The translations under genes were made by a program, and so were the position numbers. DNA of 64,000 nt, taken from assembly GCA_903862935.1 (NCBI GenBank), contig CAIOZY010000036.1:1-64000 (forward strand). Reading direction: 5' to 3'. The stretch is from an uncultured Opitutaceae bacterium. GTDB taxonomy: Bacteria; Verrucomicrobiota; Verrucomicrobiia; Opitutales; Opitutaceae. This document shows positions 53,643 to 62,938 of this stretch, one piece after another (position 1 is the first letter of the stretch; each line of letters starts with the position of its first letter). The notes below the pieces were generated by a model that had not been told where the DNA came from, ran no database searches, and saw only the letters and a program-made list of their open reading frames with translations.

Positions 53643-54583
53643 GCAGAAACCATTTGCAATCTCGGGATACAAGCACGGCTCGTTCGCGCGGCAGGATGCC
53701 CAATAGAAAGCAGGCAAGGACCTTTCACGCGGCACGCAGCCTATGGCGCGAACAGGATGAGCTCGATGCGCGTATCGAGGCCGAGGATGAAGAAGTCGAG
53801 GAGTGGGATCCCGAAGCTCCTGCAGCGGCAGACTCCGAGCCATCGATATTTGACTCGGAGATAGATCTGCGCGACGAGGATGAGGGCGCCGACGACGAGG
53901 TCGACCATAGCGACGATCTCGTCGAGACCTCGGCGTCAGTCTTGCTGCCGGTGCATCGTGGTCAGGTCCTCGTACAACCACCCGATTGGCATCTGGGGCG
54001 AAAGCCGAGCGATCGCCTTGAGGAGCGCTCTCTTCGGTTTGCCATGCTCAGCCGGCTGGCTAACTGGCTCAACAGCGAGCGACGTGAATTCCTCGCAGAG
54101 CCTGTTCCCGATCCCTATCTGCGCTTTTCTCAGGGAAAGACTGATCTCAATATGCCAGCACCGGTACTTGAGGAGGGTCTATATTCGCTGACGCGGTGTT
54201 CGGAAATGGGAGATTTCTCCACGTTCCACCGACACATGCGGCACGCCTTGCTTAAATGGCCGGACTTTCGACTTCCCCTTGTAGAACTTGTATCGCATCG
54301 AAGCCGAACTGCCTGGGTAGGGGCGGCAATACTCGATTTTTGCGTGAAGCGGAGAGTTGCCACTCGAACGTTCTGGAGTGAAGCGAAGGTGCCTAAGGGG
54401 AAAAACAGCGCCGCTTCCCGGAGCGTACTTCGGCGCATTCCACTAACCAATCCTTGGATGGCCACTCCAGAGGACTATGTCATTGCCGCTTGCCTTAAGG
54501 TGGGTGTCGGATTGGCTGCGGTAATGGCCTGTTATGGCGCGCTCTTTGGCCATTTTCAGCAGGAAGGTAGAGATGAGACCTAA
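53639..54583 (+). CDS. Hypothetical protein with acidic middle and C-terminal hydrophobic segment
   Basis: The 314-residue protein starts with a basic stretch (residues 1-30), then a strongly acidic region (EAEDEEVEEWDPE; DLRDEDEGADDEVDHSDD) to about residue 100, then a folded-looking helical part (RFAMLSRLANWLNSERREFL; LEEGLYSLTRCSEMG) and a hydrophobic segment near the end (VGVGLAAVMACYGALFG) that may cross the membrane. It is overlapped by its neighbours at both ends (ATGA before, 11 bp after), so the three genes form a tight unit with an AAA+ ATPase. No family was recognised. Confidence 0.6.
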   Translation: MSRNHLQSRDTSTARSRGRMPNRKQARTFHAARSLWREQDELDARIEAEDEEVEEWDPEAPAAADSEPSIFDSEIDLRDEDEGADDEVDHSDDLVETSASVLLPVHRGQVLVQPPDWHLGRKPSDRLEERSLRFAMLSRLANWLNSERREFLAEPVPDPYLRFSQGKTDLNMPAPVLEEGLYSLTRCSEMGDFSTFHRHMRHALLKWPDFRLPLVELVSHRSRTAWVGAAILDFCVKRRVATRTFWSEAKVPKGKNSAASRSVLRRIPLTNPWMATPEDYVIAACLKVGVGLAAVMACYGALFGHFQQEGRDET

Positions 54584-55628
54584 GCAGCAAAGTCGCGGCC
54601 AAATGATCACTATTGGTAAGGAAACGCCGGCTTGGGTTAGAAGTATCGTGGGTAACGACGAGACGTTGGCATCGAGTGGACTCTACTTCGTGTATTTGGG
54701 GGAAGATTTAGATTGGTCGGCTTATGTCGCTCAACATCCCATCATACCTTGGGCGAAGGACGCTGCCAACCTAGCCGTAGTTATTCTCTACGATCTTAAA
54801 CCGATCTCTGCTGAGGTGTTGGCGACTTGGCAGCGTGCAATTGACGGTTATGGTCTCAGGGCCTCGCGTATTTTGATTTCTCCATCTTGGCAAGTGGTGG
54901 AGGAAAGTCGCCTTGCCGACTGGCTACGGAACGAACTCGCACCTTTGGTCCGCTCCCCAGACACTGAACCCGAAACCGCCGGGTTGCGGGTGGGGCAGTA
55001 TGTGCGGCTTTCCGGTCTCGCTCGGCGTGAAGATGTCGAAAATGCGCTCCTCACGTTGAGTTTTGGAGAAATGCGCCGTGTTATCGAAGAGCTCGAGAGT
55101 TGGAGACGCCGGTATCTCTCATTGATTTCAATTGGCAGGCATGACCGGGAGGAGTTGATCAAGATCATCAGGATCGGGCATATGAAGCCTAACAGTACAA
55201 GCGAAGCCGAAAGTCAGATGGAACGCTTCAAGACCGACTTTCGTAAGAAATGCCAATCACTTGGAATCTCCCGAATCCATTCTAATTCAATCCCTAAGAT
55301 TTTGCTCACGGGCCCTACGGGTGTCGGCAAGACCTTGATCGCCCGGAATCTCGCACGCAGCCTAGCCGGTGAAGAGATTCCTTTCCAGCGTGTAGCGATG
55401 CCGGCTTTTTCAGGGGACGAGGCCAGTTTCGAGAATCAGATGTTCGGCGCAGTCGGCGGTAGCTACACGGGAGTTCCAGACTCCGGTCGGATTGGAATAT
55501 TCGCGAATCACATCGGCGGAGTTGGCCAAAGGCGCTCCCATCCCAGCGCCTCGCTGTCAGCCCTCACGGGAGATCCAATTTCGACGACCAAAGGTTGCTG
55601 CGGGCGCAGGAGCCGCTGGCCGGCATAA
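54573..55628 (+). pseudogene. AAA+ ATPase (sigma-54-activator-like) cut after the Walker A region
   Basis: A strong ribosome site (AGGAAGGT) precedes the ATG at 54573. The first about 235 residues are a unique N-terminal domain (WVRSIVGNDETLASSGLYFVYLGEDL). Then comes an AAA+ core: Walker A LLTGPTGVGKTLIARNLARSL (near 255), and a segment resembling the sigma-54-activator GAFTGA region (QMFGAVGGSYTGVPDSGRIG). Directly where Walker B (FLDEI) should follow, at about 55520, the sequence becomes unrelated and ends at 55628. The gene is therefore probably truncated by recombination. Confidence 0.6.
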
Positions 55629-55840
55629 AATGGGCCAAGCGGACGACCCAGGTCGAGACGATGCAAAAAACCATCCTTCAATCGAGCGACAGCCTTGAAT
55701 TTCGCCCCGGTTCCCCGTTCTACCTCGTGCACCGAGACCAGGAGCTTCATCCCTCGTCGGAGTTCTCCGATCCATGGGGACTCGGCAGCCATTCGGAAAT
55801 CATTTCCGTTAGTGATGCGGCTCGGGTGTCCTCCATAGCA
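55508..55840 (-). pseudogene. Unidentified gene fragment
   Basis: A minus-strand frame carries protein-like sequence (SRITNGNDFRMAAESPWIGE, then ELRRGMKLLVSVHEVERGTG and LKDGFLHRLDLGRPLGPFY), open from about 55840 to a stop at 55508. It meets the broken AAA+ gene tail to tail. No start codon with a ribosome site and no domain were recognised. Confidence 0.35.
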
Positions 55841-55842
55841 TT

Positions 55843-56300
55843 TTACTCCGAGCTAGTTATTCGCTCGCTGTAAGTTCTCAGCTTTTCGCAAAAACGGCCG
55901 GCTGCCTGCTCGAAGTGCGACCCATCCTCGAGAATGATATTGCCACTACACGCTTTCTTTAGATCGCCAAGGGCTCCATCCAGTATTTCGGGAGAATCGA
56001 AAATCGTAGCATTTTGCGCATCCAGGAGCCCGAGTAAATCGCTCATCCATTTTTTCTTGGCCTCAGACCTCACCTCATTACCACAAATCCCCTGAAGTAT
56101 GATCAAAAGCCGCATTAGTTCCGGCAACTGACTGCGACACTTCAACGAGCGAAAAGATTCGCTCAATGACTGTATCTCATTTTGTCCAAACACGCACAGT
56201 TGGGGATCACCCTTAAGTAACTCTAGATGTCTTAGGGCCTTTTCAAGGGCTTGGACTCGGAATGAGGGAAAAGGAGTCCGCCGGGAGAAACAGACGGTCT
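55843..56300 (-). pseudogene. C-terminal part of an unidentified helical protein
   Basis: About 145 codons give a coherent helical protein (VQALEKALRHLELLKGDPQL; SFRSLKCRSQLPELMRLLII; AAGRFCEKLRTYSERITSSE-stop). GC content is lower than in the neighbouring region. Upstream of about 56300 the frame runs on, but only antisense to a plus-strand gene fragment, so the true N terminus was lost at a junction near 56290-56330. Confidence 0.5.
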
Positions 56301-56329
56301 TTGAAGTCGTGATCGCTCGAAGCTCTAGG

Positions 56330-56985
56330 TCATCGATGGTTTCGGCAAATACGTCAACTATGCCGAGGTCTCGCAGGCCAATCTCTACGCTTCGTACATC
56401 GGCGCCAGGGAATGGCTCCTTTCGCAGCTCATCGCCGACCCGACCTCGTGGAGTCCGCCGCCGAGCTTCCTTAGCCAAGGGGACACCCTGCCGATCTTCC
56501 CGAACTTCGCCCTCGGGCATACCCGCATGGTCGGGATCGATGTGTCGCCGGGTTCCAGCGGGAATCAGGTCCTTACCCTGTTCAAGGCGAGTAGTGAGTT
56601 CCTGACGACGAGCGATCTGCCCTTTGGAACCGCGAATACGGTCTTTATCACCGGCGTTGCCTATCAGGACGCCAATTCCAACGGGGTCTACGATCCCGGG
56701 GAGGGCATCTCCGGCGTGACCGTGACGCCCAGCAAGGGGGACTGGCATGCGGTCACGTCCACCTCCGGAGGCTACGCCATCCCGGTGCCGGCCAATTCCG
56801 GAACCTATACCCTGACGGCCACGGGAGGGCCGTTGAATGGCGCGACGGCCACCGTGACCGTGGGTGCCGACAGCGTGAAGGCTGACTGGGTTCTGCCGGC
56901 AGCCGCCGTCGCGCTGCCGCCCCAGGTGCCCGTCGCAGCATCGGACGGCAGTACCCAGTTAGCCGTCCAGCTCGCCTTTGAGGTA
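56330..56985 (+). pseudogene. Fragment of a secreted protein with an SdrD-like B repeat
   Basis: The frame starts abruptly after a stop (about 56325) with FGKYVNYAEVSQANLYASYI and runs through a region with FALGHTRMVGIDVSPGSSGN into an SdrD B-like module (GVAYQDANSNGVYDPGEGIS; VTSTSGGYAIPVPANSGTY). After about 56985 the sequence becomes antisense to a SIR2-like gene start. Both ends are therefore cut, and no start or secretion signal remains. Confidence 0.55.
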
Positions 56986-57201
56986 AAGCAAGAATCCCTG
57001 AGCCCGTCGCCCAGTATCCAGAAACATCGGATCGGTACCGGCAGGCGCCGGAACGAAGATCCTTCCGGTTTCCCGCAATTGCTCGCTTAAGACGCGCCGA
57101 GTGATGTTCCCCACAGTCCCAACGCCAGGGCCGAACGGCTTGTAAGAGTCGAAGGAGATGCCAGAACCGAAAAAGAAGGCGACTGTTGTAGGGAAACTCA
57201 T
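56959..57201 (-). pseudogene. N-terminal fragment of a SIR2-like protein
   Basis: The fragment has 80 codons and starts MSFPTTVAFFFGSGIS, the NAD-binding GxG opening of SIR2-family (defence-type) proteins, followed by GTVGNITRRVLSEQLRE as in the SIR2_2 group. It ends in a stop created at the junction with the SdrD-like fragment. Complete SIR2 defence proteins (NADases) are several hundred residues long, so this one is inactive. Confidence 0.5.
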
Positions 57202-57557
57202 TTTGCGACGCCGGTACGGCAGGGTAAATCATGCCAGCGCATTGCGTGAGACTGGGCTCTGTGGGCCGTTCCGGCAAGCCGTAGACTCGGCAATAAAGCA
57301 TGGCACAGAAGTGGTCCTGTAAGTTCGCTACTACCCCGCACGCTGCCCGATTTTGCCACGCCGCCAAGGTATTGCTCGGCTTCGCCTGCGCTCCACCTCT
57401 TCGCGGCCTTAACCGGCCTTCCCCCTCGGGCGGAGCCGTGCCGGCTCCGCTCTCGGCGGCCTGGGCCGTGGCATGGCGTGCCCTCACGGGCCCAGCGCGC
57501 GAGGCGCACCTCGACAACCGGGCATCGACGCCCGAGCGGGGAGCGCATCCGCGCCTG
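57202..57557. other. GC-rich stretch upstream of radC
   Basis: No gene supported. A perfect 9-bp stem (GCGGAGCCG / CGGCTCCGC, 57430-57450) with a 3-base loop is the main structure. Frames read through from here into radC, but their sequences are Arg/Ala/Pro-rich and not conserved. Confidence 0.4.
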
Positions 57558-58310
57558 ATGCACATGAATCAAGGCACGCTGGACCTCAAACTTAGAGACT
57601 ATGCTCCATCCGAGAACCGCCTGCGGGCGACTGCTTGCAACGAAAGGCCGCAGCAGCGGCTCGAAAACTTCGGAGTCTCGGCCCTCAGTGACACCGAGCT
57701 GCTCGCAATTCTGCTCAGGAGCGGCACCCGGGGACACGATGTCCTGACCCTCGCATCGCGACTCATGGTTGAAGCCGGCTCAATTGCACGGCTGGCATCC
57801 TGGCACTTGACCGACTTTCAGCGGCTTAAGGGTATAGGCCGCATCAAGGCGCAACAGCTTGTCGCGATCATGGAGATCGCCCGGCGAGCGATGAGCACTT
57901 CCAATGGCGAGCAGCCGATCCTCAATCGAGCCGAGCTGATCGCCAGCTACTTGAATCCAGTGGCCGTGGGTCTCGATATCGAGAAGTTCTGGGTGCTATG
58001 CCTGAATCGGAAGAACCGGCTGATTAAGCGGGTGGAAGTGACCTCGGGAACGGCAACCGCCGCATTGGCCCATCCTCGGGAGGTCTTTAGGGTCGCTATT
58101 CGGGAGTCCTCCAGCGCGATAGTCTGCGCCCACAATCATCCGAGCGGGGATTGCGCCCCTTCCAGCGCGGATGTCCAATTGACCCGCCTACTCCGGGAAG
58201 CGGCGAGGACGGTTGAGATCGACCTCCTTGACCACGTAATTGTAGGTCGAGCCTCGGCAGACCCGCTCGGGAAGGGATGGTACAGTTTCCGGGAGTCGGG
58301 CCTCATTTGA
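57558..58310 (+). CDS. radC: RadC family protein (JAB/MPN domain)
   Basis: From the ATG at 57558 the protein has 250 residues: an N-terminal HhH-like region (RPQQRLENFGVSALSDTELLAILLRSG; LKGIGRIKAQQLVAIMEIARR) and the C-terminal JAB metal site (SAIVCAHNHPSGDCAPSSAD) with the HxH and Asp ligands. RadC proteins are common on mobile and defence islands; despite the name, a repair role is not established. The second ATG at 57564 is also possible. The stop codon falls inside an 18-bp tandem repeat. Confidence 0.88.
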   Translation: MHMNQGTLDLKLRDYAPSENRLRATACNERPQQRLENFGVSALSDTELLAILLRSGTRGHDVLTLASRLMVEAGSIARLASWHLTDFQRLKGIGRIKAQQLVAIMEIARRAMSTSNGEQPILNRAELIASYLNPVAVGLDIEKFWVLCLNRKNRLIKRVEVTSGTATAALAHPREVFRVAIRESSSAIVCAHNHPSGDCAPSSADVQLTRLLREAARTVEIDLLDHVIVGRASADPLGKGWYSFRESGLI

Positions 58311-58328
58311 GAGTCGGACCTCATTTGA
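58293..58328 (+). repeat. 18-bp tandem repeat at the radC stop
   Basis: Two units, GAGTCGGGCCTCATTTGA and GAGTCGGACCTCATTTGA, differ in one base. The first contains the radC stop codon and the second repeats it. A third degenerate copy may follow (58340-58357). Confidence 0.7.
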
Positions 58329-58415
58329 GGTCGTCAGCCCTCACTCGAAATTGGGGGACGATCTGAGGCTATTCTCCCCCTATTTCGCATCGCTCGGTCG
58401 CGCGATAATTCGCGC

Positions 58416-58667
58416 ATGGAAACCAATGAATTCACCAGTTCCGTCATCGTCGATGACGTTTGTCAGGCAGCATCCTCGCTCAGTGAGAAACTTACCTACT
58501 CGGTTGCCGAAGCGGCTTCTATCTTGGGGGTGTCTAGGCCCTCGATCTACCGGCTCATGGCGCGTCGGGTTCTCATCCCGATTCCTGGTCTTCGGAACAA
58601 GCGGCTTCCGAAGAAACAGGTCCGCCGGTTGGCGGACGGCTTCATCCGACTTCCGAGTCGTGACTAA
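58416..58667 (+). CDS. Small HTH protein, excisionase/AlpA-like
   Basis: The 83-residue protein has a winged HTH of the HTH_17 type: LTYSVAEAASILGVSRPSIYRLMARRVLIP, then GLRNKRLPKKQVRRLADGF. Such small proteins act as excisionases or regulators on integrated elements. It lies between radC and a second HTH gene. Confidence 0.75.
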   Translation: METNEFTSSVIVDDVCQAASSLSEKLTYSVAEAASILGVSRPSIYRLMARRVLIPIPGLRNKRLPKKQVRRLADGFIRLPSRD

Positions 58668-58689
58668 AGCGGTCCCGCTCTGTCCCCCC

Positions 58690-59049
58690 ATGAATACGAC
58701 GAGTAAGGCAATCTTGGAAACTCTACTCAGTACAGACGCCTCCCTTTCGATTGATGAACGAGGGTCGGTCGAGCGGCTCATTTCAGGAAAGTCCGATTTG
58801 TCCGACGCTCGCAAGGTCGGCGGCACTGAACGACTGCTCATTACGCAGAGAGAGGTCAGCGCTCTGTTGAGCGTCAGTCGCATCACAATCTGGAGAATGA
58901 CAAGAGACGGCGCTTTGAATCCGGTCGAAGTTTTGCCGGGTACTTGGCGTTACCGCTACGGGGAAGTAGCAGCTATAGCCTCTGGCGACTCGTTGCTCGG
59001 CCGAAAGCACCGCCAATCGGCCCTGCGTCGTTTGAAATCGGTGGCCTAG
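58690..59049 (+). CDS. Second HTH protein, excisionase-like
   Basis: The 119-residue protein has an N-terminal helical part and a HTH_17-like domain (LITQREVSALLSVSRITIWRMTRDGALNPV, then WRYRYGEVAAIAS). It begins 22 bp after the preceding HTH gene, and the two are only distantly alike, so they may act as a pair. A longer frame would overlap the first HTH gene and is not supported. Confidence 0.7.
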   Translation: MNTTSKAILETLLSTDASLSIDERGSVERLISGKSDLSDARKVGGTERLLITQREVSALLSVSRITIWRMTRDGALNPVEVLPGTWRYRYGEVAAIASGDSLLGRKHRQSALRRLKSVA

Positions 59050-59183
59050 ACTGCTCACGAAGTCCTCGAACAAGTTCCAGGCTTTGTGCGATTGTTGACG
59101 GATCACAATCGCAGCTATATTTTTTCCGCTTCTGGCAGAGGATAGCCGGGGAGCACGTCGGTACTCAACGCCAGCAGAGGCCC

Positions 59184-61265
59184 ATGCAAAACTATGATAA
59201 TGATGAGGTGACCTTTCGTTCACTCGTAGATGGGGTCCGTCCCTCGATACCTAAGGAGATTTCGGACCTAGGGGAAATTTACGCACATCTTGGGATGAAG
59301 GCCGGCAACACACTCTCGCTACGAGAAATTAGTGATCATCTCCTTGGCCAGATTCGCTCGGTGTTCGAACGAGCAACGGATGGTAAAGCCGGCGGCACCG
59401 ACCTCCAGGTAGTCAAGCACCAGCTTCTAATAAGGCATTTTGCCGACGGAACTCCTATTCAGCCGTACGATGTATTCCTTGAGACGATTCGGGATGCAAC
59501 GCGTCAGAATCAGTGGAAGGCTCCTCCGCTATCCAACAAAGAAGCGTGGAGGACGGCACTCGCGAGTGCCGCTATTCACGACCAACTCTATAACGGTAGC
59601 TTGCGCCATAGCACCGACTTGCTGCGCAAATTTCATTCGCGCCAAGTCGCGATTGCCGAAGCGGTGAAGTACCTTCGCAGCCTTGGGTACGATGCTGCCA
59701 TTCACGGCGGTCGGGTGCAGATCTCGGAATCAATTCAAGAAGCCATTGCTCGGCGGATCGAAAGTGGAGTTAAACGCGCGGGCGGATTGAATGTGGCTTC
59801 GAACATCTTCAACGCCTTGGCCGCAAGTTACGATCCGGCAATCGAGCGCTATCATGTGGCGCGCCAAGCCGATACCGTTGGGAAAACCCGCGATCCTGGT
59901 GTCCCATGGGCGTTCCTCCTCAATATCTGCGTTAAGCACCTGGACGCCTCTGTCAGGGACCCCTCAAAGCAGCGGGAAGCGTGCGAAGAGGCGGTTAAGC
60001 TCGCGCAGGCTTTTGCCGCGACGTTCGACATCGAGCCCTACAATATTTTCGAAGTACTCTTCCGGGCCGGTGAGCCACTACCGCGGCTCCTTCAGGAGCT
60101 TACTCTCTTCGATGGAATGTTCACGCTCCTCCAGGGGCGACCCAGCACGGTGGCTTCGGTCTTACGTGGCCTTTTTAGTTGGGTCGACGACGCTATTGCT
60201 CGGAAGATCCTTGGGGCCAGCATCGATCAGATAGCACTTGTCGCGGAGGCGGTGCTTCATTTGCCCGGCTCTCCACATACTCCGTTCGTTTTTACTCCGG
60301 ATGCTATCAAGATTCCTGGCTTGACTGGGGTTGCTCTCAACCAAGTGCTGAATGCCTTTTGCCATCAGGCGGCCCCGAACCAGAGTTATCTTCTACCTCA
60401 CGATCAAACCAAGGTAGATTTCTGGTTCCGGCCACTCGTTCAAACTCCATCCGGACATTACATACTGCTGAACCGTTCGTGGTGTGCTCCTGCCCTCTAT
60501 GAGGCGGTCGCTGCTGCGCTTCGTCCTTTTGTACGGAATTTCGATGGCAGCGTCGGTATCGCCTTTGAGGTATACGTCCGAAGAGAGTTGGCTGCCCATG
60601 GAATCCATGTGAAATCGGGGATCTACCAGGTTGGCGGCACGACGGGCGAGTGCGACGCTGTCGTCGAAACGGACGATTTGATCATCTTCCTTGAGTTCAA
60701 GCGAAAGACTCTGTGCCGCACTTCTCGGTCGGGACAGGATGTCACGATTTTTGTCGATCTCTCAGACAGCTTGCTTGCCGCAATGGAACAAATGGCGGGA
60801 CATGAGCTCGTGCTGTGCCAGCAGGGGTACCTCGATCTCAACTGCAAAGGAGTGACTGAACGTGTAGAATGGCGAAATCGTTCGGTTGAGCGGGTGGCGC
60901 TTAGCCTCCTTGATTTTGGAGCACTCCAGTCCCGGGCGATCGTCTCTCAAATCATGCAGACGGTTCAGCACGCTCAGATCAGCGCTAAATCGCCGGAGTA
61001 CGCGAAGCAACTCGCGAAGGTTCAAAATCGAATTAAAGCACTCGCTCAATTGGAAAACCAACTTTCGCTCCATCGCCCACGTGCCGCAGGGCCGCCCTTT
61101 ATGAATTGCTGGTTCATAAACCTTGGTCACCTCGCCATGCTCCTCGACGGAGTGACATCGAATCGAGCCTTCAAGGACTCGCTCCTGGCAACACGCCATC
61201 TAATGACCGGCTCGCTCGATCTGTCTCTCGATCACCGTTACAAACAGTCGCTGAGCAATCAATGA
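59184..61265 (+). CDS. Large uncharacterised protein with a PD-(D/E)XK-like nuclease site
   Basis: The 693-residue protein has a long helical N-terminal two thirds without recognised domains (SLREISDHLLGQIRSVFERA; LRHSTDLLRKFHSRQVAIA). Near residues 465-535 it has a restriction-endonuclease-like pattern: IAFEVYVRRELAAHGI, GECDAVVETDDLIIFLEFKRK, that is an early Glu, then D-AVVE and ExK spaced as in PD-(D/E)XK enzymes. It might cut DNA in a defence or mobile-element setting. The start at 59184 is the first ATG after the HTH gene; a longer frame overlaps that gene. Confidence 0.6.
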   Translation: MQNYDNDEVTFRSLVDGVRPSIPKEISDLGEIYAHLGMKAGNTLSLREISDHLLGQIRSVFERATDGKAGGTDLQVVKHQLLIRHFADGTPIQPYDVFLETIRDATRQNQWKAPPLSNKEAWRTALASAAIHDQLYNGSLRHSTDLLRKFHSRQVAIAEAVKYLRSLGYDAAIHGGRVQISESIQEAIARRIESGVKRAGGLNVASNIFNALAASYDPAIERYHVARQADTVGKTRDPGVPWAFLLNICVKHLDASVRDPSKQREACEEAVKLAQAFAATFDIEPYNIFEVLFRAGEPLPRLLQELTLFDGMFTLLQGRPSTVASVLRGLFSWVDDAIARKILGASIDQIALVAEAVLHLPGSPHTPFVFTPDAIKIPGLTGVALNQVLNAFCHQAAPNQSYLLPHDQTKVDFWFRPLVQTPSGHYILLNRSWCAPALYEAVAAALRPFVRNFDGSVGIAFEVYVRRELAAHGIHVKSGIYQVGGTTGECDAVVETDDLIIFLEFKRKTLCRTSRSGQDVTIFVDLSDSLLAAMEQMAGHELVLCQQGYLDLNCKGVTERVEWRNRSVERVALSLLDFGALQSRAIVSQIMQTVQHAQISAKSPEYAKQLAKVQNRIKALAQLENQLSLHRPRAAGPPFMNCWFINLGHLAMLLDGVTSNRAFKDSLLATRHLMTGSLDLSLDHRYKQSLSNQ

Positions 61266-61276
61266 AACCTGGTCAC

Positions 61277-62938
61277 TTAGCGTTTTTCTGGGTCCCATTC
61301 CTCGTCCGGCAAGAATACACTGCCCAGTTCCCGCAGTGCGCTGAGCGCTGAGGTGAAGAGGCTAGCCGCAACTTCCTTGAGTTCCTTGTTCTCAAGGTCG
61401 AAGGTCTTGGCCACTTTCTTGTACTTACTGCCCTTGCGATGGGCGACACCGGTCGAACGCAGGTCCTGAAGGTCGCGAAGAAAATGGATGATAGCCGACG
61501 CATTCTTTACCTTGTTGGCGTTTAAGTAGGCCTCGAATTTGGAGATGCCCTTCGTCTCAGGCGGAAGCGAAAGGCCCTTGGCCAGTTCGACCTCGTTAAG
61601 GGAATCGATGACTAGTTTGGTCAGCGATTGCACTTGGCCGTCGAATTCGCCCTGATCGTTATGGATTGGGATGCGCAGTGTTGTGAAATGGTGCGCGTCG
61701 TCTTCTGCCAGCGGAAGAAAGAGGTCCCAGCCGTGTTTAGCCTTCCACTTCTCGGAAAAGAATCGGAAAAGGTTCTTGAATGCGAGATCTGGACGGCCCG
61801 GATCGGCAAACCTGCCACGGATGCTGCGGGTGAAGGCAGTTTTGCTCAGCGGGGGGCCGTCCGGAAGAACGTTGAAGCTGCGCCAGTAGGGCCGCTCAGG
61901 TTCGGGCAGATCGCGACCTAGGTCGCCGAGGAAAACGACCACGCGGTCGCCGTGGTCGTTGTCCATCTTTAGGCCCCACTTGCTGCCCGCACGCAGGTAG
62001 CCGTCCTCGACCGAGTAGCGTTCGGAATGGCTATAGTACTTCCCGAGCACGTCGGCGCGGAAATGCACGGGCGTGAGATAGTTCGGTGCGTCCGGATTGG
62101 CTCCGAAATTATTTTTTAGCTTCGTGTGATCGCAGGTGAATTCGACGTCGTGACCTTGCTCATCACGCCCAATGATAAAGGTCGGATATTTTTCGCCCGC
62201 TGCGTCCTTGTACGGCCAAAAGCCGGATTCTTCTTTGGGCAGCGGAGCGAGGAGCTTCTTGCCGCAGAAGTAGGCGTGTGTGCGATATGGTTTCCGGAAG
62301 TCGCAGTCCCGGACGCCCCAGTGAAAGGAATGGTCGGATTCGCGAACGATTCGCTCGTGCTCCTCGTCGGCGAGTTTCTCCAGCGGCGCTTCCGAATAGC
62401 GGTTGATGTCGAGCTGGATCGAAAGGTGCATGTTTTTAATAGCGAGAAATTGCCGGATTTCCTTCGTCCGGACTTCCACCCGCGTTGGCAGGATCCGCGC
62501 CACCACCTCCGGATTACCAGCCTCGTCGTCCTTGATGAACTCCTCGCGCTTCTTGCCTTGGTAAAGATTGTGAAAATGGCGGAATTCCTCAGAAATTTCG
62601 CGGAAGCTTTCGGGTCCGGTGTGGAAACTTCGGCAAAATATCAGCGGTTCCACTCCCCCGAGAAAGCCATATTGATCATAGCTCACTTTCGCGCTTTTGC
62701 CGTGGCCGGATTGCGAGGTTCCTGGCATCCCGCTTCCTGCCTGTAAATCCCAGCAGTGATCTTCGAGCGCTTTCTTCACCTGTTCGTCTGGAATGAGGGC
62801 GCTGTAGATGAGGCCGTCCTCCTGTATGCTTTCGATCTGGCCGTAGACCGTCTGCCACGCCTCGCCGGCTAGATTCGCCGCGAAGAATTGGCGCCAGCCG
62901 TCAAACCTGAGAAATTCAATGGAACCGGGCGTGTCCAT
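61277..62938 (-). CDS. Uncharacterised protein with a C-terminal HEPN-like motif
   Basis: The 553-residue protein is soluble and has a unique N-terminal part (SIEFLRFDGWRQFFAANLAG) resembling the ligand-sensing beta regions of ApeA-type proteins. Near its C terminus IIHFLRDLQDLRSTGVAHRKG contains an Rx5H pattern in a helical context, as in HEPN ribonucleases. Many HEPN proteins with such long N-terminal domains act in abortive defence. The start at 62938 (MDTPGS) was chosen because the residues before it are not conserved in character. It is convergent with the nuclease-like gene (11 bp apart). Confidence 0.55.
   Translation of the reverse strand: MDTPGSIEFLRFDGWRQFFAANLAGEAWQTVYGQIESIQEDGLIYSALIPDEQVKKALEDHCWDLQAGSGMPGTSQSGHGKSAKVSYDQYGFLGGVEPLIFCRSFHTGPESFREISEEFRHFHNLYQGKKREEFIKDDEAGNPEVVARILPTRVEVRTKEIRQFLAIKNMHLSIQLDINRYSEAPLEKLADEEHERIVRESDHSFHWGVRDCDFRKPYRTHAYFCGKKLLAPLPKEESGFWPYKDAAGEKYPTFIIGRDEQGHDVEFTCDHTKLKNNFGANPDAPNYLTPVHFRADVLGKYYSHSERYSVEDGYLRAGSKWGLKMDNDHGDRVVVFLGDLGRDLPEPERPYWRSFNVLPDGPPLSKTAFTRSIRGRFADPGRPDLAFKNLFRFFSEKWKAKHGWDLFLPLAEDDAHHFTTLRIPIHNDQGEFDGQVQSLTKLVIDSLNEVELAKGLSLPPETKGISKFEAYLNANKVKNASAIIHFLRDLQDLRSTGVAHRKGSKYKKVAKTFDLENKELKEVAASLFTSALSALRELGSVFLPDEEWDPEKR

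Noticed and set aside
55843-56748. A 301-codon minus-strand gene
   Set aside because: Only the part up to about 56300 is protein-like. The rest is antisense to the SdrD-like fragment, so the long frame crosses a recombination junction.
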